30,720 nt of DNA from an uncultured Sutterella sp. (GTDB lineage: Bacteria > Pseudomonadota > Gammaproteobacteria > Burkholderiales > Burkholderiaceae_F), in assembly GCA_937943605.1 (NCBI GenBank), contig CALEAW010000026.1, forward strand, positions 1-30,720. The letters are read 5' to 3'. Shown piece by piece: positions 1 to 8,088 of this stretch. Each line of letters starts with the position of its first letter. Position 1 is the first letter of the stretch. Both the position numbers and the translations under genes were made by a program. The notes below the pieces were generated by a model. That model saw only the letters and a program-made list of their open reading frames with translations. It made no database searches and was not told the DNA's origin.

Positions 1-85
1 TGCCGCTTTGTGTTTAGGTGTCAGATCTTACTGAACTAGATTTGCAAAATTTGGGTATCACGCCGTCCATCCACGCGCTCGATAC

Positions 86-760
86 TTAACTCACCGTACC
101 TTGAGGTAACACATAAAAGAGCACCGAGAAGAACTGTAGCGCCGTGCCACCCAACACAAAAAGATGCCAAATCGCGTGGTTATAAGGGATACGCTCCCAC
201 AAATAAAAGATCACACCCAACGAATAGACCACACCACCAGAAGCCAGTAACCACAGGCCAGCCGTGGGTAATGCGGCAATCAAAGGCTTCATCACCAACA
301 CTACACACCAGCCGAGCAACAAATAGAGTAAGCAGTTGAGCCACTCAGCACGCTTTAACAAAATCGGCTGCAAAATCACACCCGCAATAGCAATCGTCCA
401 AACGGCAATACAAAGGATCGTGCCCGTCATTCCTTCGAGCGTCACCAAACAAAATGGCGTATAAGATCCAGCGATCATGACATAAATCGCACTATGATCC
501 AACATCTGCAAAATGCGCTTTGCCTTAAGGTTAGGAATCGCATGGTAAAGGGTTGAGGCCGTGTAGAGAAAGATCATCGAGCCACCAAAAACAGCTGCAG
601 CGGTAATAGTGACTGCATCGGACGAGCCAACCGTTACGTAGAGCATGGCAATCAAACCAACGACGCTCAAAAGGGCAGCAATCCCGTGGGTTACGGCGTT
701 GGCAATTTCTTCTGCCACAGAGTAGCTACCTAAAGCGGCAACAGGCGATTGAGTTGGCAT
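86..760 (-). CDS. trhA: Hemolysin III / TrhA family membrane protein (PAQR superfamily)
   Basis: A 224-residue polytopic membrane protein of the hemolysin III/YqfA (TrhA) branch of the PAQR superfamily; in E. coli TrhA is linked to membrane energetics homeostasis. Seen here: the entry motif EEIANAVTHG (residues 17-26), STLYHA (69-74), LDHSAIY (87-93) and PYNHAIWH (192-199), which supply the conserved histidines H25, H73, H89, H195 and H199 expected for the family's metal site, and about seven hydrophobic segments. The open frame extends 50 codons further upstream, but that part is not family-like; the ATG at 760 is preceded by an AAAGGA ribosome site 7-8 bases upstream and fits the usual family length. 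It lies downstream of murB but is separated from it by a strong terminator, so it probably has its own promoter. The molecular activity is not settled for the family. Confidence 0.9.
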   Translation of the reverse strand: MPTQSPVAALGSYSVAEEIANAVTHGIAALLSVVGLIAMLYVTVGSSDAVTITAAAVFGGSMIFLYTASTLYHAIPNLKAKRILQMLDHSAIYVMIAGSYTPFCLVTLEGMTGTILCIAVWTIAIAGVILQPILLKRAEWLNCLLYLLLGWCVVLVMKPLIAALPTAGLWLLASGGVVYSLGVIFYLWERIPYNHAIWHLFVLGGTALQFFSVLFYVLPQGTVS

Positions 761-879
761 CTTTAAAGTCCTTTTATGATGATGGTGAAACGACCTAGTA
801 TTCTGAAGCCAATATTGCCTGATTAAGAGACCCAAAACTGAGAACTTATCCGAAATTTTGTAAACGTCGGTGAACCGTA

Positions 880-923
880 AAAATAGAAAAAACCGCTGAA
901 GGTACAACAAACACTTCAGCGGT
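880..923 (-). terminator. Rho-independent terminator after murB
   Basis: A perfect 10-bp inverted repeat (892-901 with 914-923) with a 12-base loop is followed on the minus strand by GCGGTTTTTTCTATTTTT. It ends the murB transcript and separates it from trhA. Confidence 0.9.
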
Positions 924-947
924 CTTATCAGAATAGCGTTTGAATAA

Positions 948-1979
948 CTATCCTAAGATCACAGGTTCCATCACCAAAGTCACACCAAAGCGCTTCTTGA
1001 CGGCTTGAATGATCTCTTCTGCGAGCGCCAAAACCGCTTCGCCCGTCGCCCCACCGCGGTTAACCAAGATGAGCGCATGATGGTCATAGACACCCACCAT
1101 ACCTGACACATGCCCTTTATAGCCCGCAGCTTCGATAAGCCAAGCAGCTGCTAATTTCATTCGACCACCCCCCAAACGATAGTAGACAAGGCTAGGATGA
1201 TCGGTCAGCAATTCATGCCAGTGAACTTTCGAAATAATCGGATTCGTAAAGAAGGACCCCGCATTACCTAAAACCTTAGGATCAGGCAACTTACGCGCGC
1301 GCACGGTGCGAACAATCTCAGAGAGTTCTGAAGCGGTTACCGTGCTTGGTGTCAAACCACGGGCTTCCAATTCCATTTCGAGGTCTTTGTACCCCGTCAC
1401 AGCGGTCCAAACGCTAGGCAAACGTAAGGTCGCGGAGAGCACCACAAACGATTGCCCGGCTTCGGTCTTCATAATGCTGTGACGATACCTAAAGTCACAC
1501 TCTTCAACCGACAAGACACGCACCACTTTTTGCGCACGGTCATAGACCGTAATCGACGCGAGGCGTTCAGCGAGTTCTACCCCATAAGCCCCGATGTTTT
1601 GAACCACTGCACCACCCACGGTTCCGGGAATCGCTGAGAGGTTTTCTAAGCCCCCTAAGCCCGCTTGCAACGTGCGACGCACGATATCGTCAAAGATTTC
1701 GCCAGCTCCACATTTCACAAGGACATCCCCATTGGGCGCTGCGGCCACTTCATAGCCCTTGAAAGCGATTTTGATCACCAGGCCTTTGACATGGGACATG
1801 GCAATCGTATTCGCGCCTGCTCCTAAAAAGTGAACTGGCCAATCATTGGCTGTCGCTTCAGCTAAAAGGCCTTCGAGTTCGTCGAGTGTCGACGCTTCGG
1901 CAAAATAATCGGCTTTTGCCTGTGTACCTAAAGTCGTTAACCCATCGAGTGGGTAATGTGCTTGCATCGTAGGATTCAT
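948..1979 (-). CDS. murB: UDP-N-acetylenolpyruvoylglucosamine reductase MurB
   Basis: MurB reduces UDP-N-acetylglucosamine enolpyruvate to UDP-MurNAc with NADPH and FAD, a cytoplasmic step of peptidoglycan precursor synthesis. From the ATG at 1979 it is 343 residues, close to the 342-residue type I E. coli enzyme. FAD-domain motifs are visible (FLGAGAN at 51-57, IPGTVGGAVVQNIGAYG at 117-133). The catalytic residues align: R166 in FRYRHS, S242 in GNAGSFFTNP and E338 in the final MEPVILG. The frame can be extended to a GTG at 2054, but the extra 25 residues are absent from the family. No good Shine-Dalgarno sequence precedes any of the candidate starts (1979, 1967), so the start is the least certain part. 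It is divergent from yajQ. Confidence 0.95.
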   Translation of the reverse strand: MNPTMQAHYPLDGLTTLGTQAKADYFAEASTLDELEGLLAEATANDWPVHFLGAGANTIAMSHVKGLVIKIAFKGYEVAAAPNGDVLVKCGAGEIFDDIVRRTLQAGLGGLENLSAIPGTVGGAVVQNIGAYGVELAERLASITVYDRAQKVVRVLSVEECDFRYRHSIMKTEAGQSFVVLSATLRLPSVWTAVTGYKDLEMELEARGLTPSTVTASELSEIVRTVRARKLPDPKVLGNAGSFFTNPIISKVHWHELLTDHPSLVYYRLGGGRMKLAAAWLIEAAGYKGHVSGMVGVYDHHALILVNRGGATGEAVLALAEEIIQAVKKRFGVTLVMEPVILG

Positions 1980-2170
1980 GATCGTGTCGGCTGTCGCGAG
2001 CCGCTCCTTGGTTGTTCTTCTGATTTTTATTATAGGCACAAGGTCACAGTTCACCCAAATTGCCTACCTGTCACCGCAAAAATGCGTGGCAAAACAAGCG
2101 TTTTCTTGACAAGCGTTCGCGAATGCGATAGATGTTATCTTTTATCCTAAGCACTCATTGGAGAACACCC

Positions 2171-2662
2171 ATGCCGTCATTTGACATCGAAGTCAAAGCC
2201 GATGCCGTCGAACTTCGTAACGCTGTCGATCAAGCTCAAAAAGAAATCGGTACTCGCTACGACTTCCGTGGCACGCCGGCCAAAGTCGAACAAAAGGATC
2301 TCGAACTTTATCTTGTTGGTGAAAGCGACTTTCAGTTGCGTCAGGTGCGCGACGTGCTGATCAATAAGCTCGCCAAGCGTAATATCGACGTTCGTTTTCT
2401 TGACGAATCCAAAGCGCCTGAAAAGATTGGTGGCGACTGCTTAAAGCAGACCATCGTCGTCAAAGAAGGCGTCTCTCGCGAACTCGGTAAGACCATTCAG
2501 GGCATCATCAAGAACGCCAAGGCACTCAAACTCACGGCCGCCATTCAGGGTGACATCGTACGCGTCTCTGGCGCGAAGCGTGATGCCTTACAGGAAGCCA
2601 TTGCGCTCCTCAAAAAGGAAGTCAAAGAAGTCCCACTTAACTTCACGAACTTCCGCGCTTAA
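2171..2662 (+). CDS. yajQ: YajQ family nucleotide-binding protein (UPF0234)
   Basis: A 163-residue protein, exactly the length of E. coli YajQ. The start MPSFDIEVKADAVELRNAVD and the inner TRYDFRGT motif are characteristic. The family folds as two RNP-like domains; members bind nucleotides and some bind cyclic di-GMP (Xanthomonas XC_3703), with effects on transcription and virulence, but the role here is unknown. The start at 2171 is chosen over an in-frame codon at 2132 because a GGAGA ribosome site lies just upstream and because the family begins MPSFD. Codon use favours frequently used codons, suggesting good expression. It converges on dxs and shares a terminator with it. Confidence 0.95.
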   Translation: MPSFDIEVKADAVELRNAVDQAQKEIGTRYDFRGTPAKVEQKDLELYLVGESDFQLRQVRDVLINKLAKRNIDVRFLDESKAPEKIGGDCLKQTIVVKEGVSRELGKTIQGIIKNAKALKLTAAIQGDIVRVSGAKRDALQEAIALLKKEVKEVPLNFTNFRA

Positions 2663-2700
2663 ACCAGTAGACTGCCTCGAGCGCAATTAACCAAAAATCA

Positions 2701-2741
2701 AAAGACCGCCGTGAATTTTCGCTTTCACAGCGGTCTTTTCT
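2701..2741 (+). terminator. Bidirectional terminator between yajQ and dxs
   Basis: An inverted repeat AAAGACCGC...GCGGTCTTT with a few internal pairs (GTGAA/TTCAC), followed by TTTTCTTTGTG on the plus strand and by TTTTGATTTTTGG on the minus strand. It serves two converging genes. Confidence 0.85.
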
Positions 2742-2760
2742 TTGTGCCTAATCGAGATCT

Positions 2761-4626
2761 TTAGAGAGTCTGAAGTTTTGCTCTCACCTGCTTTTCGATG
2801 GCATCAGCGGTGAGCCCTAAACTTGCCATCAATTCGTCTTGCGTTCCCTGCTCCACAAAGTGGTCTGGCAACCCAAAGCGCATGACGGGCTTCAGTACTC
2901 CATGGTCAGCGAGCACTTCTAAGACCGCGCTACAAGCCCCACCCATTAACATGCCTTCTTCAGCGCAGACCAACAAGTCATGGGTCTTAGCTGCTTCAAG
3001 GATCGCTTCTTCATCAATGGGTTTTACAAAACGCATGTCAAGCAACGTGCCATCGAGCTTTTCAGCAACGGGTGCTAACACATTGGTCATGCTACCGAAC
3101 CCCAGGAACGCGACACGTTGCCCCTTGCGTAGCGTCCGCGCCTTACCGACTTCGACCGTTTCGTTCGTGGCGGTCACTTCGACACCTGGCCCACGACCAC
3201 GCGGATAACGTACCGACGCGGGCGAATTGAGCCCATAGGCCGTATTCAAGAGCAAACGACATTCGTTTTCGTCTGAAGGCGTCATTACGGTCATATTGGG
3301 CACCGTGCGCAATAACGCAATGTCAAAGAACCCATGATGCGTCGCACCGTCAGCCCCCACTAAGCCCCCACGGTCAATCGCAAACATGACAGGCAAATTC
3401 TGTAAAGCCACATCATGAATGAGCTGATCCATCGCGCGCTGTAAGAAGGTCGAATAGATAGCGACCACAGGCTTAATGCCTTCACAAGCTAAACCAGCAG
3501 CGTACGTGACGGCATGCTGCTCAGCAATGGCCACGTCACGATAGCGTTCCGGGAATCGACGTTCGTACTCCACCAAGCCTGAGCCTTCACGCATAGCCGG
3601 CGTAATACCATAAAGACGCGGATCGGCCGCAGCCGTATCACAAATCCAACGACCAAAGACATCCGTATAGGTAGGCTTACCTGGCTTTGGCGCAGGCAAC
3701 CCTAAAAGCGGATCAAAAGGACCGACACCATGGTAAGCGGTCGGATCCATTTCGGCAGGTTCATAGCCCTTACCTTTTTGGGTCGCGACATGCAGCACAC
3801 ATGGACGATTCAACTGTCGGATGTTCTTCAAAACCTCAATAAGGCCATGCAGATCATGCCCATCAACCGGCCCATAGTAATTGATGTCATAGCTCGAGAA
3901 GATCCCGGAGGGTGGGCTCACGAAATTGATTGCCTGCTTTTCCATGCGCTTGGCGATATCCCACAGTCCAGGCACGGGCTTCAAGACACGCTTAGAAATT
4001 TCGCGTGCACAGGTATAAGCACGGGTAGAGACAATACGCGCCAAATGATTCGACAAGGCACCAGCCGGCGGCGAAATCGAACAATCGTTGTCGTTCAAGA
4101 TAATGAGGAGTTTGACACCCTCTTTCCAAACACCTGCGTCATTCAACGCTTCAAGTGCCATGCCCCCCGTCAACGCGCCATCACCAATCACGGCAATGTG
4201 CCAACGATCGGTTTTATCTTCGAGACGCGCCGCAATCGCCATGCCTAAGGCCGCAGAAATCGAGGTGGACGAGTGTGCCGTTCCAAAGGCATCGTACGGC
4301 GACTCGCTACGCTTCGGAAAACCAGACATCCCATTGAACTTGCGCAACGTCGCCATATCCTCACGGCGACCCGTCAGGATTTTGTGCGCATACGCTTGAT
4401 GACCAACGTCCCAAATGAGACGATCGTCAGGCGTATGAAAGACTCGATGAATCGCAATCGCCAATTCGGTTGCACCTAAAGAGCTCGACAAATGGCCACC
4501 TGTTTTAGAAACAGAATTCACCATAAAGTCTCGAAGCTCATGGGCAAGACTGGGTAGCTGGTGTTCATCAAGCCGACGAAGATCAGCTGGCGACTGAATG
4601 CTGTCAAGAATCGATTGTTGCGTCAC
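2761..4626 (-). CDS. dxs: 1-deoxy-D-xylulose-5-phosphate synthase
   Basis: The thiamine-diphosphate enzyme that condenses pyruvate and glyceraldehyde 3-phosphate to DXP, first step of the MEP isoprenoid pathway. It is 621 residues, the normal length. Seen: GGHLSSSLGATEL with H45 near the N terminus, the ThDP/Mg motif starting GDGALTGG (148-155) and ending near NDND (178-181), then the transketolase-like central domain with IAEQHAVTYAAGLA and DRGGLVGADGATHHG, and a C-terminal transketolase domain. The start codon is GTG, preceded by AAAAGG about 10 bases upstream; no ATG near it fits better. It lies 38 bases after ispA on the same strand, so it is the last gene of xseB-ispA-dxs, supplying C5 units from which IspA makes prenyl diphosphates. 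Confidence 0.98.
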   Translation of the reverse strand: MTQQSILDSIQSPADLRRLDEHQLPSLAHELRDFMVNSVSKTGGHLSSSLGATELAIAIHRVFHTPDDRLIWDVGHQAYAHKILTGRREDMATLRKFNGMSGFPKRSESPYDAFGTAHSSTSISAALGMAIAARLEDKTDRWHIAVIGDGALTGGMALEALNDAGVWKEGVKLLIILNDNDCSISPPAGALSNHLARIVSTRAYTCAREISKRVLKPVPGLWDIAKRMEKQAINFVSPPSGIFSSYDINYYGPVDGHDLHGLIEVLKNIRQLNRPCVLHVATQKGKGYEPAEMDPTAYHGVGPFDPLLGLPAPKPGKPTYTDVFGRWICDTAAADPRLYGITPAMREGSGLVEYERRFPERYRDVAIAEQHAVTYAAGLACEGIKPVVAIYSTFLQRAMDQLIHDVALQNLPVMFAIDRGGLVGADGATHHGFFDIALLRTVPNMTVMTPSDENECRLLLNTAYGLNSPASVRYPRGRGPGVEVTATNETVEVGKARTLRKGQRVAFLGFGSMTNVLAPVAEKLDGTLLDMRFVKPIDEEAILEAAKTHDLLVCAEEGMLMGGACSAVLEVLADHGVLKPVMRFGLPDHFVEQGTQDELMASLGLTADAIEKQVRAKLQTL

Positions 4627-4664
4627 TTGTTGAGAGCCTTTTACTTAAGGAACGGTGGGGTTTA

Positions 4665-5588
4665 TTAATGGGAACGAGCAATCACGTAATCGGCGATTTG
4701 CTGCAAACGAAGGATAGCGCCTTCTGGGACAGCAGGATCAACTGCCACAAGCGCCAAAGCGGCATTGGCACGATCGTGCAGTTCTCGAGCACGCGCTCGT
4801 GCGCCTTCTAAGCCAAGCAAAGAAACCCACGTGGGCTTATCGTCCTTTTCATCTTTGCCAGCTGTCTTACCTAAGGTCGCTGTATCTTGCGTACAGTCAA
4901 GAATATCGTCGACCACCTGAAAGGCAACACCCAATGCATCGGCGTAAGCGGCTAAGCCTCCGCGCGCACCATCACCTAAACGATCCCAGTCACCCGCTTG
5001 CGCCCCCATCAGAACAGCCGCCTGAATCAAAGCACCTGTTTTCATGGCTTGCATCATGAGAAGTTCACCTTCGCCTGGATGACCACCCACCATCGCCAAA
5101 TCTAAAGCCTGGCCACCGCACATACCGCGAACCCCTGCTGCACGGGCTAAAGTGCCACAGAGTCGCGCCACGGCTACGGGATGATTCATCCCCGTCAATA
5201 CCGTGAACGCTTCAGTCTGTAAAGCGTCACCAGCCAACATCGCCGTCGCTTCACCATATTGGACATGCACCGTAGGCTTACCACGACGCAACGTATCATT
5301 ATCCATCGACGGCATATCATCGTGTACGAGCGAATAGGCGTGTACCAATTCAAGCGCTAAGGCCGCACGATCCAAATCTGCTTGCTTGGCACCGCTCACG
5401 ACTCCCGCCGCATAACAAAGCAAAGCACGGATACGCTTGCCGCCACCCAAGACGGCATAGCGCATAGCTCCAATCAAACGACGGGGCTCACGACCAGTCT
5501 TCGGCAACAAGTCGTTGGCCACCCATTCAATATGTTTTACTGACTCATGCATCCAATCGTCAAAGGATGCGATTTGGCTTTCAGTCAT
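4665..5588 (-). CDS. ispA: Farnesyl diphosphate synthase (geranyltranstransferase)
   Basis: A short-chain trans-prenyltransferase of 307 residues that extends DMAPP/GPP with IPP to farnesyl diphosphate, the precursor of undecaprenyl phosphate and quinone side chains. Both aspartate-rich motifs are intact: DDMPSMD at 90-96, followed by the RRGKPT loop, and DDILD at 227-231. LGGGKRIR (47-54) forms the IPP-binding region. The two-residue insertion in the first Asp motif (DDxxxxD) is the pattern of bacterial type II FPP synthases. The start is supported by a GGAAGA ribosome site. It begins 13 bases after xseB and is followed 38 bases later by dxs. Confidence 0.97.
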   Translation of the reverse strand: MTESQIASFDDWMHESVKHIEWVANDLLPKTGREPRRLIGAMRYAVLGGGKRIRALLCYAAGVVSGAKQADLDRAALALELVHAYSLVHDDMPSMDNDTLRRGKPTVHVQYGEATAMLAGDALQTEAFTVLTGMNHPVAVARLCGTLARAAGVRGMCGGQALDLAMVGGHPGEGELLMMQAMKTGALIQAAVLMGAQAGDWDRLGDGARGGLAAYADALGVAFQVVDDILDCTQDTATLGKTAGKDEKDDKPTWVSLLGLEGARARARELHDRANAALALVAVDPAVPEGAILRLQQIADYVIARSH

Positions 5589-5601
5589 TTTTCTTCCAGT
5601 C

Positions 5602-5847
5602 TTAGAAAGGAATATCTGCGCTTGGGATTACTTCTTCGCGACGCGTTTCTTCGCGCAACGTTTCAATAGTCGTACGTGCTTCTTCGAGTTCACGACGACA
5701 ACGCTTTAAAAGCGCCGTCCCACGGGCATAACCTGCAACACTCTCCTTGAGCGTCACCGATCCAGAAGCCATACGACTTGTCAAATTTTCAAGTTCTTCA
5801 AGCGCCTCTTCAAAGCTCAGCGCTTCAACAGGTTTTAATTCACTCAT
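5602..5847 (-). CDS. xseB: Exodeoxyribonuclease VII small subunit
   Basis: An 81-residue protein from the ATG at 5847. LSFEEALEELENLTSRMASG is the canonical N-terminal segment of XseB, followed by a predicted second helix rich in Arg and Glu. XseB binds the large subunit XseA to give an ATP-independent single-strand exonuclease active from both ends. A TTG seven codons upstream is in frame, but the ATG at 5847 has an AAGGAA site at roughly 11 bases and a start MSEL that suits the family. It is the first gene of the xseB-ispA-dxs operon, a very common order in proteobacteria. xseA is not in the window. Confidence 0.95.
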   Translation of the reverse strand: MSELKPVEALSFEEALEELENLTSRMASGSVTLKESVAGYARGTALLKRCRRELEEARTTIETLREETRREEVIPSADIPF

Positions 5848-6015
5848 TCTTTCACATTTCCTTGACAAGACCCTTAACAGAGTTCACTTTTAATGAACAC
5901 TGCTCGACAGGATCTAGGTACTTTGCATTTTAACGAAACCTTAGCCATTTCTCGTAGCACTCAACGCACAATCGCGTTAATCTTGAGCACTTTCACAAAA
6001 AAACTTCGTTTTCGC

Positions 6016-6879
6016 ATGATCAAAAGCTTTTGGATGCTACTTGCATCACTCCTTTTTGCCATGATGGCTGCCTTTGCTCGCATGGGGGCCTCCGACTTTT
6101 CGTCTTTAGAGCTCGTTTTTTACCGTTCGCTCTTTGGCGTGGTCGTCATTTGGGCTTGGGTGGCCTATCAAGGCCAAACCGTCAAAACACCACTCATGCG
6201 TGCACACTTGATGCGAAGCTTTTTAGGGACCTTTGCGCTCACCATTTGGTTTTACGCGATCGCGCGCCTTCCGTTAGGCACCGCCATGACACTTAACTAT
6301 ACGAGTCCTTTATATATGGCACTCATCGTCATTGTGTTGGCTATACGTCATGGCGAAACCTTTAACCGTGCCAGTGCTGCTGCCGTGGTGTTAGGTTTCT
6401 TAGGTGTCACCTTGGTCCTCAAGCCCGAATTGCAACCTGGTCAAATGGCGCCAGCCCTGATTGGCCTCACGTCTGGCTTTTTTGCTGCACTCGCATACTT
6501 TCAAGTTCGTGAACTCACACGTATGAATGAGCCCGAGTGGCGTATCGTCTTTTATTTCACCCTTTTTGGCACCGTTTGGGGGCTTGTGGGTCACTTGTGC
6601 CTCACAGGTAGCATGACACCCGTCACGCTCGACAACGTCCCAGCCCTCATTGGCATGGCCGTCACCGCAACGGGAGCGCAACTTGCCATGACCCGCGCGT
6701 GGGGCAGCGACAATACCCTCCTCACGGCCGTCTTTCAATATTCTGCGATCGTCTTTGCCGCCTGCTTTGGTACATGGTTCTTTGATGAGCCGATTGGACT
6801 CCTTAGTGCCATTGGCATCGCACTCATCATGATCGCGGGTGTCTGGGCTGCGCTCATGAGTCGCAAAAAGAAGGCTTAA
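6016..6879 (+). CDS. EamA-family (DMT superfamily) transporter
   Basis: A 287-residue integral membrane protein with about ten hydrophobic segments in two repeated EamA halves, of the type found in drug/metabolite exporters and S-adenosylmethionine or amino-acid exporters. Typical signatures are MAAFARMGASDFSSLELVFYR near the N terminus (partial), LPLGTAMTLNYTSPLYMAL in the first half and a C-terminal FDEPIGLLSAIGIALIMIAGV-like segment. The substrate cannot be predicted. The open frame reaches 41 codons further upstream to 5893, but that part is not hydrophobic and not family-like; MIKSFWMLLASLLFA at 6016 is the better start, though no clear ribosome site precedes it (the next ATG is at 6034). 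It is divergent from xseB and converges on the ZIP gene with overlapping stop codons. Confidence 0.85.
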   Translation: MIKSFWMLLASLLFAMMAAFARMGASDFSSLELVFYRSLFGVVVIWAWVAYQGQTVKTPLMRAHLMRSFLGTFALTIWFYAIARLPLGTAMTLNYTSPLYMALIVIVLAIRHGETFNRASAAAVVLGFLGVTLVLKPELQPGQMAPALIGLTSGFFAALAYFQVRELTRMNEPEWRIVFYFTLFGTVWGLVGHLCLTGSMTPVTLDNVPALIGMAVTATGAQLAMTRAWGSDNTLLTAVFQYSAIVFAACFGTWFFDEPIGLLSAIGIALIMIAGVWAALMSRKKKA

Positions 6880-7703
6880 TGCATGTGCGCATCGACGGAT
6901 ATTTCGGTGCGCACAGCCTCTTCAACCGTTGAGGTTTGGTCATGACCGTGGTCGTGACCATGGCCTAGCCCTAAAATCACTGTACCCAACAAAATGCCCA
7001 AGGCAAAAAGCACCAATTGACGTGCCCCTTGACGAGGCGAAGCGTGATCACGAAAAACTTCAGGCAAGAGCGCATGCAATGTAATAAAGAGAAAGGACGC
7101 CGCAGAGGCCGCTAAGGCATAAGGCAAAATCTCACGGCTTAAACTCACCGCCGCCCAACCAAGCACACTCCCTAGGATCGCCGCAAAAGCAGCAAGCGCA
7201 CACCAAAGCACCGCACGGCGAACCGTAAACCCACAATTACGCAAAATCACCATGTAGCCCGTCACCTGTGGGATCTCATGACTACAGACCGCGAAAGCGA
7301 CGAGCCACCCTGCGCGTTCATCCATCATAAACGTGCTCGCAATCAAAACACCATCAACCACATTATGTAGAGCGGCCCCCGTCATCACAGCCGTCGCGGT
7401 GGCTTTATCTTCCTGTTTGGTACCTTGCGTATGGCTGTGATGTAACACGCAGCGCTCAATGACCAAAAACACAAAAATCGTGCCTAGCATCACGAGCCCC
7501 AAATCGTGCGGCTCTACCCCGGGCATTTCCATCGCCTCAGGAATGAGATGCGTTAAAGCAATGGCCGTCAACAACCCACAAGCCACCGCCAACAATTGTT
7601 CGGATAGCCCAGCCAACCATCGACAAGATAGCAAGGCCGCAATACCTATGGCAGCCGTTCGGGTCAAAAGGCTAGCAGCCAAAATATGAAAAAGAATGCT
7701 CAT
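6876..7703 (-). CDS. ZIP-family divalent metal transporter
   Basis: A 275-residue ZIP (ZupT-like) transporter, presumably importing Zn2+ or a related divalent ion. The two signature transmembrane motifs are present: HNVVDG (113-118) in TM4 and HEIPQ (142-146) in TM5, giving the metal-site residues H113, N114, D117, H142 and E143. A His-containing cytoplasmic loop (HHSH, 88-91) and a His-rich tail (HGHDHGH, 248-254, ending DAHMH) are likely metal-sensing or relay elements. The frame extends 31 codons upstream to an ATG at 7796, but MSILFHILAA at 7703 is the start expected for a ZIP protein, whose N terminus lies outside close to TM1. The ribosome site is poor at both starts. Its stop overlaps that of the EamA gene. 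Metal specificity is not readable from the sequence. Confidence 0.88.
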   Translation of the reverse strand: MSILFHILAASLLTRTAAIGIAALLSCRWLAGLSEQLLAVACGLLTAIALTHLIPEAMEMPGVEPHDLGLVMLGTIFVFLVIERCVLHHSHTQGTKQEDKATATAVMTGAALHNVVDGVLIASTFMMDERAGWLVAFAVCSHEIPQVTGYMVILRNCGFTVRRAVLWCALAAFAAILGSVLGWAAVSLSREILPYALAASAASFLFITLHALLPEVFRDHASPRQGARQLVLFALGILLGTVILGLGHGHDHGHDQTSTVEEAVRTEISVDAHMH

Positions 7704-7944
7704 AACACCATGATGTTCGAGGGAAAAACCTCGAAAAAAGTGAACGAGATATTTTATCGAAAGTCGCCATTTCAGAAGGACTTTGAAGCGACTCATATGT
7801 TATTTCTATTTACTTTAGTCTCTCCATAGATAAAAAGTAACTTTCGATTCATTGATAAAAGTCAACCTGTAAACCTATTTTTCAATACATTTCAATCAGT
7901 CAACGGTTTGAGCGCTATTTTGCTTAAGATCTACATCATACTAT

Positions 7945-7975
7945 TTGCGCGTTTACCCTAGGTCTTATATAAGAC
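7945..7975 (+). promoter_or_regulatory. Putative promoter with overlapping palindromic operator
   Basis: TTGCGC (7945-7950), a 17-base spacer and TATAAG (7968-7973) resemble a sigma-70 promoter with a good -10 and weak -35. The -10 lies inside GTCTTATATAAGAC (7962-7975), a perfect 14-bp palindrome, so a dimeric regulator bound there would block polymerase. Its half-site recurs at 13575-13590. The promoter assignment is by eye. Confidence 0.5.
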
Positions 7976-7999
7976 AGAGGGCAATAGAATCGGAATCAA

Positions 8000-8049
8000 G
8001 GCAGGAACAATTCCTGTCACGCCTTCGTGCGTCCGTGTTGGATGCACGA
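8000..8049 (+). promoter_or_regulatory. Two tandem hairpins in the symporter leader
   Basis: Stem 1 pairs CAGGAA (8002-8007) with TTCCTG (8011-8016), extendable by a G-U and a G-C pair. Stem 2 pairs 8025-8034 with 8040-8049 (ten pairs, one G-U) around the loop GTGTT. No T-run follows, so this is not a terminator. Role unknown; it could stabilise the mRNA or regulate translation. Confidence 0.45.
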
Positions 8050-8088
8050 CGACAACATAAAAAGTAACAACAGCTAGGGGTGGAGAAT

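Larger units (their letters stand above)
7704..8088. other. Intergenic region between the ZIP gene and the symporter gene
   Basis: A 385-base AT-rich stretch with no convincing gene. It contains a 7-bp hairpin next to the ZIP start (7716-7722 with 7729-7735), a putative promoter and 14-bp palindrome for the symporter (7945-7975) and two hairpins in its leader (8000-8049). The codons between 7704 and 7796 are in frame with the ZIP gene and could be an N-terminal extension, but look like leader. Confidence 0.6.

Noticed and set aside
1..85. Possible feature at the window start
   Set aside because: No open frame, hairpin or motif that I can support.
761..910. N-terminal extension of TrhA with four consecutive His
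   Set aside because: Not family-like; the downstream ATG at 760 has a proper ribosome site and the extension spans the murB-trhA spacer.
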